From: Sporosarcina luteola
GTDB lineage: Bacteria; Bacillota; Bacilli; Bacillales_A; Planococcaceae
NCBI GenBank assembly: GCA_014204635.1
Contig: JACHLS010000007.1
Coordinates: forward strand, 159,631-223,630
Reading direction: 5' to 3'
Length of the DNA stretch: 64,000 bases
The translations under genes and the position numbers were made by a program. This document shows, one piece after another, positions 1 through 7,607 of the stretch. The notes below the pieces were generated by a model that did not search any database, had not been told where the DNA came from, and was given only the letters and a program-made list of their open reading frames with translations. Numbering within the stretch: position 1 is the first letter of the stretch; each line of letters starts with the position of its first letter.

Positions 1-220
1 TACCGCTCATAAAACATGACAACCGATCATATCTCTTCTTTAACCGCTCATAAAACTCGACTACCGATCATATCTCTCCGTTTACCGCTCATAAAACATG
101 ACAACCGATCATATCTCTTCTTTAACCGCTCATAAAACTCGACTACCGATCATATCTCTCCGTTTACCGCTCATAAAATCCGACAACCGATCATATCTCT
201 TCTTTAACCGCTCATAAAAC
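1..220. repeat. 41-bp tandem repeat array
   Basis: Five complete 41-bp units start at 1, 42, 83, 124 and 165, followed by a partial sixth from 206 to 220. Each unit has two halves, one beginning ACCGCTCATAAAA and the other ACCGATCATATCTCT, so the sequence alternates between a CGCTCAT and a CGATCAT core about every 20 bp. Adjacent units differ slightly and alternate units are nearly identical, which gives an 82-bp higher-order period. The array reaches the window edge and may be longer. There are no unique spacers, so it is not a CRISPR array. Its function is unknown. Confidence 0.9.
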
Positions 221-308
221 TACATTCACTGGCATCACTAAAAAGTTGGACTAGCTCCTCGCTTCACTCGATTGGCTTGCCAAGCGGCACAACTCCACCT
301 TCAATTAG

Positions 309-358
309 AAAGGGCTGTCCAGTAAAATCAGAACCCATTGATTTTTGTTGGACAGCCC
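309..358 (-). terminator. hairpin at 3' end of the S8 protease gene
   Basis: Perfect 10-bp arms GGGCTGTCCA (312-321) and TGGACAGCCC (349-358) enclose a 27-nt loop, just past the stop of the minus-strand protease gene. On the minus strand the stem is followed by only a short TTTCT, so it is a weak intrinsic terminator or 3'-end stabiliser. Confidence 0.55.
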
Positions 359-371
359 CTTATGCTATTGT

Positions 372-2756
372 TTATCTATCATCTTCTCGTTGCACTTGGT
401 ATTCAGCCGAATTCCCAGCCGCATCTACCACAATTATGGTGAGCAGATCAGCGGCTTCAATTGAAGGCAGCTTAAACGAAAATGTCCCGTCTTGATTCAG
501 TGAAAAAGATACCGGTTCACCTGCTGCTCCATCGTTTGATACGAAGTATGAGGCGCGCAGTTTGTCGTTCAAATCAAAACCTTCTCCGAGCTCCTGCAAA
601 GTATGATTAAATTCAATGTATTGATCTGCAACGCGGCCTTGTACCTCTGTGGTCTGAATGAAAGCTGACACGGCAGGCGTTGTCGTTTTTACAAAAACAG
701 GGCCGATACTACCTGTCAGGGCCAAAGCCTTTACCATTCCATTAAAGGAAAACGAATAGATGCCATCTGCCAACGTTACCTCTTCATCCATCCAATTAGA
801 CCTGTACCGATGAAGAATCGGGAATTCCCGTGCCCCCAGACTAATACCGTCCTGATAGAATAAACTATCCTTAGCCTCTTTCGTTTTATAATCAACAAGC
901 TCCAGGGAAGGGTAGGAGACGTCGGTATTAATAGATAACCTAATAACAGCCTGCTCGTCTGATCCTTTATCCTTAAACGATATATCCTTTTTATTGATAC
1001 TAAACTCTTCAATAGCAGGCGTTACAGTCGCTCCGTTACTAAAATCAGCTGCAAATGGCAATGAAATTTCAACCGACTGATCACTGTTGGCAATATAGAT
1101 ATAGCCCAATAGTTCATCACGGTATTTCGTATCCAGCTTTTTTGATGCCGTTAACGTGATATACAGCATTTGTTCGCCATGCAGCTTGAAGGACGGTTGG
1201 TCGATGGTTACTTTTGCGTCTCCGACTGATTTCGTCACTTGAACTGTGACAACATACTCCCCGCCGATTCCTTTTACATCTTTCACAAGAATCGGTTTGG
1301 TAATAGATACATCTTCAGTTAACGGCACTGGACCAAATGTAACGGAACCTTTTCGATTTTCTACCATTTCACCCTCGCCATTTACGTCTACTTCCTCAAT
1401 GGAGTACGCGAGGATAGCAGGGTGAACTGCTGCATAGGGCTGCACACGTCCCGCTCCTTGGTCGAATACGTCAAACTTTTCGGTATCCAGTACTTTCGCG
1501 GTATTGGAGAGCGCCACTTTAATATCAAACGGGGTCCAATCGGGATGTGCCTGTTTTATGAGTGCCGCAACACCTGCTATGTATGGAGCTGCCTGCGACG
1601 TACCTGTCTCTCGTTTATATGCGTCCTGATAAATTGTTACAGGTTCGCCTTCCCCATATCTCGGCATCGTCGAGAAGATTTCTGTACCCGGAGCCAGCAC
1701 ATCCGGCTTAATGTCGAAATTCGGTTTTGAGGGACCCCGGGAGCTTGAGCTGTCCACCTGATCATCCCTTGTTGAATTCCCAACAGCAATTCCGAGTCTG
1801 GAAGTTCCCGGAGCACGTACTGAACCCCGCACTGGACCTGTGTTGCCAGCTGTGCTTATAGCGACCACCCCAGCCATAACGGCATTATTGATCGCAACAG
1901 AAACGGCATATGTTTCCAAATCGCTATCTCCACTTAGCGAGAGATTGATTACATCCATTTTTTGAATGACTGCTTCCTCGATGGCTTTAAGAATATAAGA
2001 GGTTTTACCTGCCGTATAGGCGCCAAAGACTCGATACACATACAAGTCGATTTGGGGTGCTACTCCTTTCATTCCATTCTTACCAGCAAGAATGCCTGCG
2101 ATATGAGTACCGTGATGCGATTCAAAAGGAGATCCTGTGGTCGGATGTTTTTCAGGTGCACCTTCCGGACGTTCCATAGGCGACGTTTCGGACGGATCAT
2201 TTTCATCCCTCAGCCGGGTATACTCTTCTGGATCGGACTGATCAACAAAGTTTTTTCCACATTTATATACTTCCTTTAAGTCGGGGTGGTTTTTATCAAT
2301 GCCAGAATCCAGCACCGCAACTTTGATCCCTTGTCCTTCAATCCCTTCCTCCCAGAGAGCCTGTAATTCGGGATACACAAGATCCTTTTCTGTCTCGTAA
2401 TCGGACTCGTCAGCAACTGCGAATGTACTCGCTGCCCTCACACCCAAATCAAGTTCAATCCAAACTATATCCTCAATGGAACGAAGTTTCTCAATATCTT
2501 TTGTTTGGATGCGTACAGAAAAAGCGTTTAGTACGGTTCGGAATGACTCGATTTTAATAAATTCAATCTTCCTTGCAGTCATTTCATTGATAACACGCTG
2601 TTGCTGGAGGTAAACCGCCTCTTCAGCCGATTCTGAAGTGAACGGAATGCCGTTCTCTTCAGCCAGCCTTTCCTGAAGAACGACGGGTTCTCCGCTCAAA
2701 TGAACGATTATCGCTGTCTCTTCCTCTCCTGCTGACAGCATATGAACGTGATGCAT
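372..2756 (-). CDS. S8 family subtilisin-like serine peptidase
   Basis: A 794-residue subtilase. With the start at 2756, the catalytic residues are Asp150 (AVLDSGID), His215 (HHGTHIAG) and Ser387 (GTSQAAP), with oxyanion Asn305 (STAGNTG). Residues 12-105 look like an inhibitor I9 propeptide. No protease-associated domain interrupts the catalytic domain. About 350 residues of beta-rich, Fn3/Ig-like sequence follow it, as in Vpr-type proteases. A longer frame begins at 2786, but the ribosome binding site AAAGGAGG lies seven bases before the ATG at 2756 and inside that longer frame, so 2756 is chosen. No signal peptide is visible, although the domain layout is that of secreted enzymes. The hydrophobic region normally expected at the N-terminus is simply absent. 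The gene follows the cysteine desulfidase gene by about 50 bp and may be cotranscribed with it. Confidence 0.9.
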   Translation of the reverse strand: MHHVHMLSAGEEETAIIVHLSGEPVVLQERLAEENGIPFTSESAEEAVYLQQQRVINEMTARKIEFIKIESFRTVLNAFSVRIQTKDIEKLRSIEDIVWIELDLGVRAASTFAVADESDYETEKDLVYPELQALWEEGIEGQGIKVAVLDSGIDKNHPDLKEVYKCGKNFVDQSDPEEYTRLRDENDPSETSPMERPEGAPEKHPTTGSPFESHHGTHIAGILAGKNGMKGVAPQIDLYVYRVFGAYTAGKTSYILKAIEEAVIQKMDVINLSLSGDSDLETYAVSVAINNAVMAGVVAISTAGNTGPVRGSVRAPGTSRLGIAVGNSTRDDQVDSSSSRGPSKPNFDIKPDVLAPGTEIFSTMPRYGEGEPVTIYQDAYKRETGTSQAAPYIAGVAALIKQAHPDWTPFDIKVALSNTAKVLDTEKFDVFDQGAGRVQPYAAVHPAILAYSIEEVDVNGEGEMVENRKGSVTFGPVPLTEDVSITKPILVKDVKGIGGEYVVTVQVTKSVGDAKVTIDQPSFKLHGEQMLYITLTASKKLDTKYRDELLGYIYIANSDQSVEISLPFAADFSNGATVTPAIEEFSINKKDISFKDKGSDEQAVIRLSINTDVSYPSLELVDYKTKEAKDSLFYQDGISLGAREFPILHRYRSNWMDEEVTLADGIYSFSFNGMVKALALTGSIGPVFVKTTTPAVSAFIQTTEVQGRVADQYIEFNHTLQELGEGFDLNDKLRASYFVSNDGAAGEPVSFSLNQDGTFSFKLPSIEAADLLTIIVVDAAGNSAEYQVQREDDR

Positions 2757-2764
2757 ATAAAAAC

Positions 2765-2772
2765 CTCCTTTA
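2765..2772 (-). promoter_or_regulatory. ribosome binding site deciding the protease start
   Basis: AAAGGAGG on the minus strand, followed by TTTTTAT and then ATG at 2756. It lies within the first codons of the longest open frame, which starts at 2786, so that longer start is very unlikely. Confidence 0.8.
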
Positions 2773-2810
2773 CTTGATCGAAGCAATAAATCGCTCCAGT
2801 TTCCACCTCA

Positions 2811-4085
2811 TCATTTCTCCATCATTAATTTCAATATCCATTCGTCCGTTTGCCTTGTCCCCTCATTCCCGAGCGTGCAGAACGCCTCGATGCTTTTTTC
2901 CACGTCATCGTGGATAAAACCATCCGTGGATTGAATCTCCTGATGACTCATTGCAAGCAAGGCCGACTGAACTGCTACGTTCGAACAAGTCGAAACCTTC
3001 ATGGCACATCCGGCCTTCGCCCCGTCGCAAATCATGCCGGACACATTGCCGATTGTGTTCTGTACAGCGGCTTTCACTTGTTGAAGTGTACCGCCGAGCA
3101 AATAAACGATCGCGGCGCTCGCTCCCATCCCAGCCGCCGTCACACCGCACAACGCTGATAAACGGCCAAATTTCGATTTGATATGGATAGTAACTAAATG
3201 ACTTAATGCCACAGCACGAATCATGCGCTCCTCAGAAGCTTGAAGCTTCTCTGCTGCCGCAACGACTGGAAGCGTAACGGCAATCCCTTGATTTCCGCTT
3301 CCTGTGTTGGCCATAACCGGCAGAGTCGAACCAGCCATCCGGGCATCCGAACCTGCGGCAGCAAGTGACATTGCAGCTGTCGCTAAATCATCGGACAGGA
3401 TTCCTTTCTTTACGTTTTCTTGAATTGTCTTGCCGACATTTAACCCGTAGTTACCTGACAACCCCTCCAACCCAATCACCTTATTCAGTTCTATGCTTCT
3501 CTTTACTAGGGATAAATCAGCTAACTCCGCCTGCAGCACCCATTCATAAATTTCATCGAGCGTTAAGACATCCAGCTCTTCCTCTTCAGAACGGATGCCA
3601 ATGTTTTCACACCCTCCGCGAAAAACGACTTCCCCATCCACTTCAATCAACGTGATATTGCTATGGTTATCGCTAATAATAACGAGAGCTTCCTGCTGAT
3701 CTGTCTTAACCTTCACTTCAATATATAATCGTTTTGGTGTATCCGCTTGTCCCGCCCTGACTTTGCCTTCTTCAATCAGTTGAAACGCTTTCATCTCATG
3801 CTCTTTTGTTAAGCCTTTCAGCAACTCCAACTTTCTCTCCGGATTGCCCCCGGCAGCTCCAATCGCCGCAGCAAAGTCGAGTCCTTTGCCTGTCATCCCA
3901 GGAATCCCAACAGATTTTGCATTTTTGATGATATTTCCGCTGGCTTTCAAAACAATTTCCTCGATTTCACCATCTGCATGGCTCTTGGCTGTCGCAGCCG
4001 CTAAGGCAATAGCAACTGGCTCCGTACATCCTAACGCTACTACCAATTCCTTCTCCAATATGGCAGCGATTCTATTTCTCTCCAT
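2811..4085 (-). CDS. cyuA: L-cysteine desulfidase family protein (CyuA/YhaM, UPF0597)
   Basis: A 424-residue protein of the UPF0597 / L-serine-dehydratase-like family. Characterised relatives (E. coli CyuA, formerly YhaM, and the Methanocaldococcus enzyme) use a [4Fe-4S] cluster to break L-cysteine into pyruvate, ammonia and sulfide. Candidate cluster or catalytic cysteines are Cys20 in ALGCTEP and those in GGCENIG, MICDGAKAGC and STCSN. Glycine-rich segments (GSGNQG, GAAGG, GMTGKG) fit the family and the length is full. The start codon has a modest GGGGGT ribosome binding site. A 22-bp palindrome and two overlapping promoter-like sequences lie upstream. The cytoplasmic location and sulfide-producing role are inferred from the family. 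Confidence 0.85.
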   Translation of the reverse strand: MERNRIAAILEKELVVALGCTEPVAIALAAATAKSHADGEIEEIVLKASGNIIKNAKSVGIPGMTGKGLDFAAAIGAAGGNPERKLELLKGLTKEHEMKAFQLIEEGKVRAGQADTPKRLYIEVKVKTDQQEALVIISDNHSNITLIEVDGEVVFRGGCENIGIRSEEEELDVLTLDEIYEWVLQAELADLSLVKRSIELNKVIGLEGLSGNYGLNVGKTIQENVKKGILSDDLATAAMSLAAAGSDARMAGSTLPVMANTGSGNQGIAVTLPVVAAAEKLQASEERMIRAVALSHLVTIHIKSKFGRLSALCGVTAAGMGASAAIVYLLGGTLQQVKAAVQNTIGNVSGMICDGAKAGCAMKVSTCSNVAVQSALLAMSHQEIQSTDGFIHDDVEKSIEAFCTLGNEGTRQTDEWILKLMMEK

Positions 4086-4114
4086 TTTACGACCCCCATT
4101 TGTTTTTATGATGC

Positions 4115-4136
4115 TGCACTCCTGATCAGGAGTGCA
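4115..4136. promoter_or_regulatory. 22-bp perfect palindrome in the cyuA leader
   Basis: A perfect palindrome with half-site TGCACTCCTGA and its mirror TCAGGAGTGCA, centred about 40 bp upstream of the cyuA ATG and downstream of both promoter-like sequences. It could be a repressor operator just downstream of the transcription start, or in RNA a 9-bp hairpin with a GAUC loop. No T-run follows, so it is not a terminator. Confidence 0.6.
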
Positions 4137-4160
4137 ATGACATTACACGTCTTTTACTTG

Positions 4161-4202
4161 AACATACTGACTTTCAATATGAAGTTCAATGGGATTCGTC
4201 AA
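4161..4202 (-). promoter_or_regulatory. two overlapping sigma-A-like promoters for cyuA
   Basis: On the minus strand, TTGACG (4202-4197) is 17 bp from TATTGA (4179-4174), and TTGAAC (4189-4184) is 17 bp from TATGTT (4166-4161). Both point at cyuA and lie just upstream of the palindrome at 4115-4136. Confidence 0.5.
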
Positions 4203-4254
4203 TTATGGAGTTTTTCATGTCAGGTTGGGCATAATTCGCAAAATGGCCATAAAG

Positions 4255-4286
4255 AAAACGCCTGTCCAGCTTAACCTAATAGGCGT
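4255..4286 (-). terminator. weak hairpin after the 40-residue gene
   Basis: Arms ACGCCT (4258-4263) and AGGCGT (4281-4286). On the minus strand the stem is followed by TTTTC. It lies 33 bp past the stop of the small gene at 4319-4441 and could end its transcript. Confidence 0.4.
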
Positions 4287-4318
4287 GTATTTCTAGTTGG
4301 CACAGCACTTTTTATTCA

Positions 4319-4441
4319 TTAATCTTCCTTTACTCGAACATCGGGAATCAGTTCAAAATAGTGCATTATGCCGCTCATGAGCCTCAAAAGCGAAGCAACA
4401 ACGACAGCCGTACCTTTTTGATCTGTAATTATCGTCACCAT
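4319..4441 (-). CDS. candidate 40-residue protein
   Basis: A short open frame, ATG at 4441 to TAA at 4319, on the minus strand. The product starts MVTIITDQKGTAVVV and ends VRVKED, with a hydrophobic middle (about residues 11-27). Upstream lie a purine-rich AGGGAGGG about 12 bases before the ATG and a sigma-A-like promoter at 4473-4503. A hairpin follows the stop. This forms a complete small transcription unit between the bdbC terminator and the cyuA promoter. I do not recognise the protein. The slightly long spacing to the ribosome binding site is the main weakness, and a non-coding RNA is the alternative. Confidence 0.45.
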   Translation of the reverse strand: MVTIITDQKGTAVVVASLLRLMSGIMHYFELIPDVRVKED

Positions 4442-4472
4442 TCTTCACGATGTCCCTCCCTATGTGTAGAGG

Positions 4473-4503
4473 AGTATAGTACCTTTAAGTCATCCGAAGT
4501 CAA
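4473..4503 (-). promoter_or_regulatory. sigma-A-like promoter for the 40-residue gene
   Basis: Minus strand TTGACT (4503-4498), then either TACTAT at 16 bp or TATACT at 19 bp (4478-4473). It sits 32 bp before the candidate ATG. Confidence 0.5.
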
Positions 4504-4536
4504 TGGCCTTACACAGATATTGATAAGCCATCGTAT

Positions 4537-4581
4537 AAAAAGGAAAAGCCTGGCCGTTTGCATCATGCAAAACAGACAGGC
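4537..4581 (-). terminator. intrinsic terminator after bdbC
   Basis: The minus-strand stem GCCTG...CAGGC (4581-4577 with 4552-4548) has an inner TTTGCAT/ATGCAAA pairing and is followed by TTTTCCTTTTT. It ends the bdbD-bdbC transcript. Confidence 0.75.
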
Positions 4582-4634
4582 AATATTTATGTGTATTGAT
4601 CTATTATTCCCGAAGCAAAAGGCTTCTGTTTGTG

Positions 4635-5039
4635 CTATTTACGTCTCCATAGGGCGAGCATCGAAATGGTAATCATCGTAAAGCCAATCAATGCCATGAA
4701 CGGAATCGTTATAAAACCAAAGTAATTAACATATTGACCTGAACACGGAACACCGCTTGTACAAACGCTGAATTCCTGCAGCGAGGGAATTTTCTGCAAA
4801 GCATAATGATATGAAGATGTGACCATGCCGATGACCGACAACGGCAATACATACTTGTAAATACCCCGATCATTTCGATAAAATGCAATTCCTAACAGGA
4901 TGACCAATGGATACATTAAAATACGTTGATACCAGCAAAGGGTACAAGGGATAAATTCCATTTGTTCACTGTAAAACAAACTTCCAGCCATCGCAATAAT
5001 TGCTGTTAACCATGAAAGCAGCAGAGGTTTATTTACCAC
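4635..5039 (-). CDS. bdbC: DsbB-family disulfide bond formation protein BdbC
   Basis: A 134-residue membrane protein with four predicted transmembrane segments (about residues 7-25, 40-55, 64-82 and 107-130). It carries the two redox cysteine pairs of the DsbB/BdbC family: Cys32-Cys35 in PCTLCWYQR, and Cys93 and Cys99 in the second extracytoplasmic loop. It passes electrons from its thiol-oxidase partner to quinone. It overlaps the upstream bdbD gene by 11 bp, so the two are one transcription unit and probably translationally coupled. A terminator follows directly. Confidence 0.93.
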   Translation of the reverse strand: MVNKPLLLSWLTAIIAMAGSLFYSEQMEFIPCTLCWYQRILMYPLVILLGIAFYRNDRGIYKYVLPLSVIGMVTSSYHYALQKIPSLQEFSVCTSGVPCSGQYVNYFGFITIPFMALIGFTMITISMLALWRRK

Positions 5040-5673
5040 TTTTGCTCGCCTCGTCTACACGTTTAAAAAAGTCATTCATACTGCCTCCATCAAATAGCTT
5101 TCCGTTAATGAAGATAGATGGCGTTGAGGAAATTTCTAAATGGTTAGCTATTTTCATATCTTTCTCTAAAGCAGCTTTCCCTTTTCCTTCTTGATAAGCT
5201 TCCATCACTTGCTTTACATCTTCTGGTTTCGCAACTTCAGCTAACAGCGTTTCCAATGCCTGATCTGTGAATTGCATTGTTTCTCCAGATTCATCGGTTT
5301 GATTGGCAAATAATAAATGGTGGAACTCCCAAAACACATCGTTCCCAAGTTCTTGATAAACAGTTTCAGCAAATTGGGCAGAGGTCGTCGAATCTGGACC
5401 CATAAAAGCATAATTCATAAAATAAAATTTCGCCTTCCCTGTTTCAATAAGTTCCTTGTCAATGATCGGGAGGAGATTGTCATTAAAATCTTTACAGTGA
5501 GGGCATTTATAATCCCCGAATTCAATAATTTCAACAGGTGCTGACGCATCCCCTACAAATGGCTGCCCTTCATAATCGATATCGGCTGACTCCTTTTCCG
5601 TATTGGTCAATACGATAATACCAATGATACATACAGCTACAATTCCAATAATCCAAAATAGTTTTTTCGACAA
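5029..5673 (-). CDS. bdbD: DsbA-like thiol-disulfide oxidoreductase BdbD
   Basis: A 214-residue extracytoplasmic thiol oxidase. An N-terminal membrane anchor or signal (about residues 5-23) precedes a thioredoxin/DsbA fold with active site CPHC (Cys57, Cys60), a helical insertion and a cis-proline loop STPSIF near residue 182. It oxidises cysteines in exported proteins and is reoxidised by BdbC, encoded just downstream with an 11-bp overlap. The start is TTG, set by an AGGAG eight bases upstream. A BlaI-type operator at 5696-5710 lies 23 bp upstream of the start and matches the one at the neighbouring blaI-like gene, which suggests shared repression. Confidence 0.92.
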   Translation of the reverse strand: MSKKLFWIIGIVAVCIIGIIVLTNTEKESADIDYEGQPFVGDASAPVEIIEFGDYKCPHCKDFNDNLLPIIDKELIETGKAKFYFMNYAFMGPDSTTSAQFAETVYQELGNDVFWEFHHLLFANQTDESGETMQFTDQALETLLAEVAKPEDVKQVMEAYQEGKGKAALEKDMKIANHLEISSTPSIFINGKLFDGGSMNDFFKRVDEASKSGK

Positions 5674-5695
5674 ATGGTTTCACTCCTAAATCCAA

Positions 5696-5710
5696 ACTAC
5701 ATTGTGTAGT
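5696..5710. promoter_or_regulatory. putative BlaI-type operator upstream of bdbD
   Basis: Inverted repeat ACTAC-N5-GTAGT. On the minus strand it reads CTACA-N3-TGTAG, the core of BlaI/MecI operators. It lies between the M56 peptidase stop and the bdbD TTG start. The same core, with one change, sits on the blaI-like promoter at 7007-7025. Confidence 0.6.
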
Positions 5711-5720
5711 GTAATAAGAT

Positions 5721-5744
5721 AAAAAATTTACGCATGCGCGTAAA
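5721..5744 (-). terminator. terminator overlapping the M56 gene stop codon
   Basis: Arms TTTACGC (5727-5733) and GCGTAAA (5738-5744) with a 4-nt loop. On the minus strand a run of six T follows. The stem contains the TAA stop of the M56 peptidase gene and separates it from bdbD. Confidence 0.7.
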
Positions 5745-6576
5745 TAAATAGGCCGCAGATCAAAGTAAAAATAATGATTGAAAGTAAAACGACTTTCAGC
5801 GGTAGACGCAACCGGAAATCCTGGACCGGGTTTAATATAGATTCAATTCGATAATCAACAGCAGTTGCAGCAAACGATACATAGGAAAACGGCATCTTCT
5901 CTTGTTTCCCTACCCTTACCATTTTCACAAGCGCACTGCCCAAGTGGACAACTGTTTCTTGCCGCCGTATTGCAAATTCATCCGCCAACACTTCCTGAAT
6001 TACCTTGTACTGTTGGTGAAACCACTTTTGAATTGGAATATACCACATGACGGAAGAACCAAGTGATAATAAGAAAACTTTTAAGGGATCGCGATTTTCT
6101 TCATGGTATACTTCATGAGCAATCACTGCTTCCAGCTCATCACGAGTTAATAAATGGAACAAGCCGGTAGTTAGGATGATTTTAGGACGGAAAAACCCCA
6201 TTGTAAATGCGGACGCATTAGGATGCGAAAGGACAATAATACGCTCCTTGCCAAGGTTGTATAACCGATTCATCTTCTTTGTAAGTTCAATCTCCTTATA
6301 ATGTTCAAAATGTCGTTTCATTTTCGCCATTTGCATCCATTGTGAACCAATTTTCCATAACGCAAACGACATTGTATAGATGACAAGCCCGTCCAGCACA
6401 TACCTCAGCGAGGAAAAGCCAACTGTCTTAAGCCAACTATGACATAAGGAAATTATGTTGAATTTCATATTGCAACCCGCAAAGATAGATGTGACATAGA
6501 GCCCCATTTGAAGAATCATGATACTTGATATAAGAAGCGAGACAGTCAAAATAAAAGATGATTGACGTTTCCCCAT
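5728..6576 (-). CDS. M56 family (BlaR1-like) membrane metallopeptidase, no sensor domain
   Basis: A 282-residue membrane zinc protease. The motif HEVYHEE (His154, Glu155, His158) is the HExxH zinc site, preceded by the family segment FFRPKIILTTGL, with a third-ligand candidate in EVLADEF. Transmembrane segments lie near residues 9-30, 55-75, 168-185 and 262-280. True BlaR1/MecR1 proteins are about 585-600 residues with a C-terminal penicillin-binding sensor. This one ends right after the last membrane segment, so it has no beta-lactam sensor. It starts 3 bp after the blaI-like gene, with its ribosome binding site inside that gene. By family analogy it would cleave the repressor on some signal. 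Which signal is unknown, though disulfide or envelope stress is suggested by the neighbours. Confidence 0.88.
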   Translation of the reverse strand: MGKRQSSFILTVSLLISSIMILQMGLYVTSIFAGCNMKFNIISLCHSWLKTVGFSSLRYVLDGLVIYTMSFALWKIGSQWMQMAKMKRHFEHYKEIELTKKMNRLYNLGKERIIVLSHPNASAFTMGFFRPKIILTTGLFHLLTRDELEAVIAHEVYHEENRDPLKVFLLSLGSSVMWYIPIQKWFHQQYKVIQEVLADEFAIRRQETVVHLGSALVKMVRVGKQEKMPFSYVSFAATAVDYRIESILNPVQDFRLRLPLKVVLLSIIIFTLICGLFIYAHA

Positions 6577-6579
6577 TTG

Positions 6580-6996
6580 TTACAACCCTTTTTTCAATTC
6601 TTGGATTTTACGTTCCAACTTCGCGACAAGCTCATTGTCTGCTTCTTCAAGTGCGTCTAACATATGACTGACGACTACATTGCCGAATTCATCCATGAGT
6701 TCGTTTGTCATCTCTTTGGACTGGCTGTTTAAAAACTGCATTCTGGATTGAACTGGTTTGTATAAAGATGATCTCCCTACCGTTCTCTTTTGAAGAATCT
6801 TCTTCTCGACTAATCGATTCATAACTGTCATAACGGTGTTGAAATTCGTCATTTTTTCTCGGTTCAAAACTTGCTGCACTTCTCGGATCGTCAATTCCTC
6901 AGCATTCCATAAAATGTCCATAATTTTCGCCTCAAGCGGTCCAAAAAAACGAGTCAGCCCACTCTCATTTAATTTAAAGTTTCTCACTCTCAACAT
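6580..6996 (-). CDS. BlaI/MecI/CopY family transcriptional repressor
   Basis: A winged-helix repressor of about 138 residues. The N-terminal half holds the family DNA-binding domain (LEAKIMDILW, then FNTVMTVMNRLVEKKIL as the recognition helix region), and the C-terminal half is a helical dimerisation tail rich in Glu and Lys. The ATG at 6996 is preferred over an in-frame GTG at 7008 because GAGGTG precedes it. It sits directly upstream of an M56 peptidase, the usual BlaI-BlaR1 order. An inverted repeat with the BlaI operator core covers its own -10 element (7007-7025), so autoregulation is likely. A second copy precedes bdbD. Confidence 0.88.
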   Translation of the reverse strand: MLRVRNFKLNESGLTRFFGPLEAKIMDILWNAEELTIREVQQVLNREKMTNFNTVMTVMNRLVEKKILQKRTVGRSSLYKPVQSRMQFLNSQSKEMTNELMDEFGNVVVSHMLDALEEADNELVAKLERKIQELKKGL

Positions 6997-7006
6997 TGAA
7001 CACCTC

Positions 7007-7044
7007 ACACTACGTATTGTAGTGTCATTTTAAATATTCTGCAA
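7007..7044 (-). promoter_or_regulatory. blaI-like promoter with operator over the -10 box
   Basis: Minus strand TTGCAG (7044-7039), 17 bp, then TACAAT (7021-7016). The inverted repeat ACACTAC-N5-GTAGTGT (7007-7025) covers the -10 box and reads CTACA-N3-CGTAG in the coding direction. Repressor binding there would block the promoter. Confidence 0.7.
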
Positions 7045-7211
7045 TAGATAAGACTTAAAATCACAAACGTAGAAAAAGTAAAACCCATCACCGTCGAACT
7101 GTGAGAAACATGAGTTAACTACCTGTGAGTGGGCAGCTAATAATATTCCATTCTGCCATATTCTTTTTCCATGTAATAAAACAATTCATCACCAACTGGC
7201 GTTTTTAGTAT

Positions 7212-7607
7212 CTACTGATACTTCTTAGCAACTACAAATTCAACAAAAGGTAATAGTATTATCGCCAATCCTAATACTGCTAATAAAAAAATATTAACTG
7301 TATGGTTTATGAATTGGTCAGCAGCCACTGCTGCCAATATAAAGAATAAAAGAATGAAGTAACTGATTTTCGAGCTTTTTTCTATAATTCTTTGACCAAG
7401 CTCTTCTTCTTGCAGTATTCCGTCTTTTTGTTCCTTAGTGCCCCATGTAAGTGCTGAGAAAAACATCATTAGTAACGTTCCAATCACTATAACTTCTTGA
7501 AAACCAACTTCTCTTCCAGAAATAATTTTAAATATTGAATAGCCTACTACAATTAAGATGGCAACCCCTATTAAAATCGCACCAATTTTTCGTGTCCTAA
7601 TTTTCAA
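7212..7607 (-). CDS. four-helix membrane protein paired with an Xre regulator
   Basis: 131 residues with four hydrophobic segments (about residues 8-27, 38-56, 82-100 and 106-126), basic at both ends. It overlaps the upstream Xre-type regulator gene by 4 bp, so the two are translationally coupled. Such regulator/membrane protein pairs are common in Firmicutes, where the membrane partner may control the regulator, but I cannot name a family with certainty. No enzyme motif is visible. Confidence 0.75.
   Translation of the reverse strand: MKIRTRKIGAILIGVAILIVVGYSIFKIISGREVGFQEVIVIGTLLMMFFSALTWGTKEQKDGILQEEELGQRIIEKSSKISYFILLFFILAAVAADQFINHTVNIFLLAVLGLAIILLPFVEFVVAKKYQ

Noticed and set aside
1..220. 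CRISPR array
   Set aside because: The units touch each other directly and the parts between the repeated cores are themselves repeated. There are no unique spacers and no cas genes.
4361..4672. 103-residue plus-strand open frame
   Set aside because: It crosses the bdbC terminator and antisense of bdbC, with no ribosome binding site. The minus strand explains the region better.
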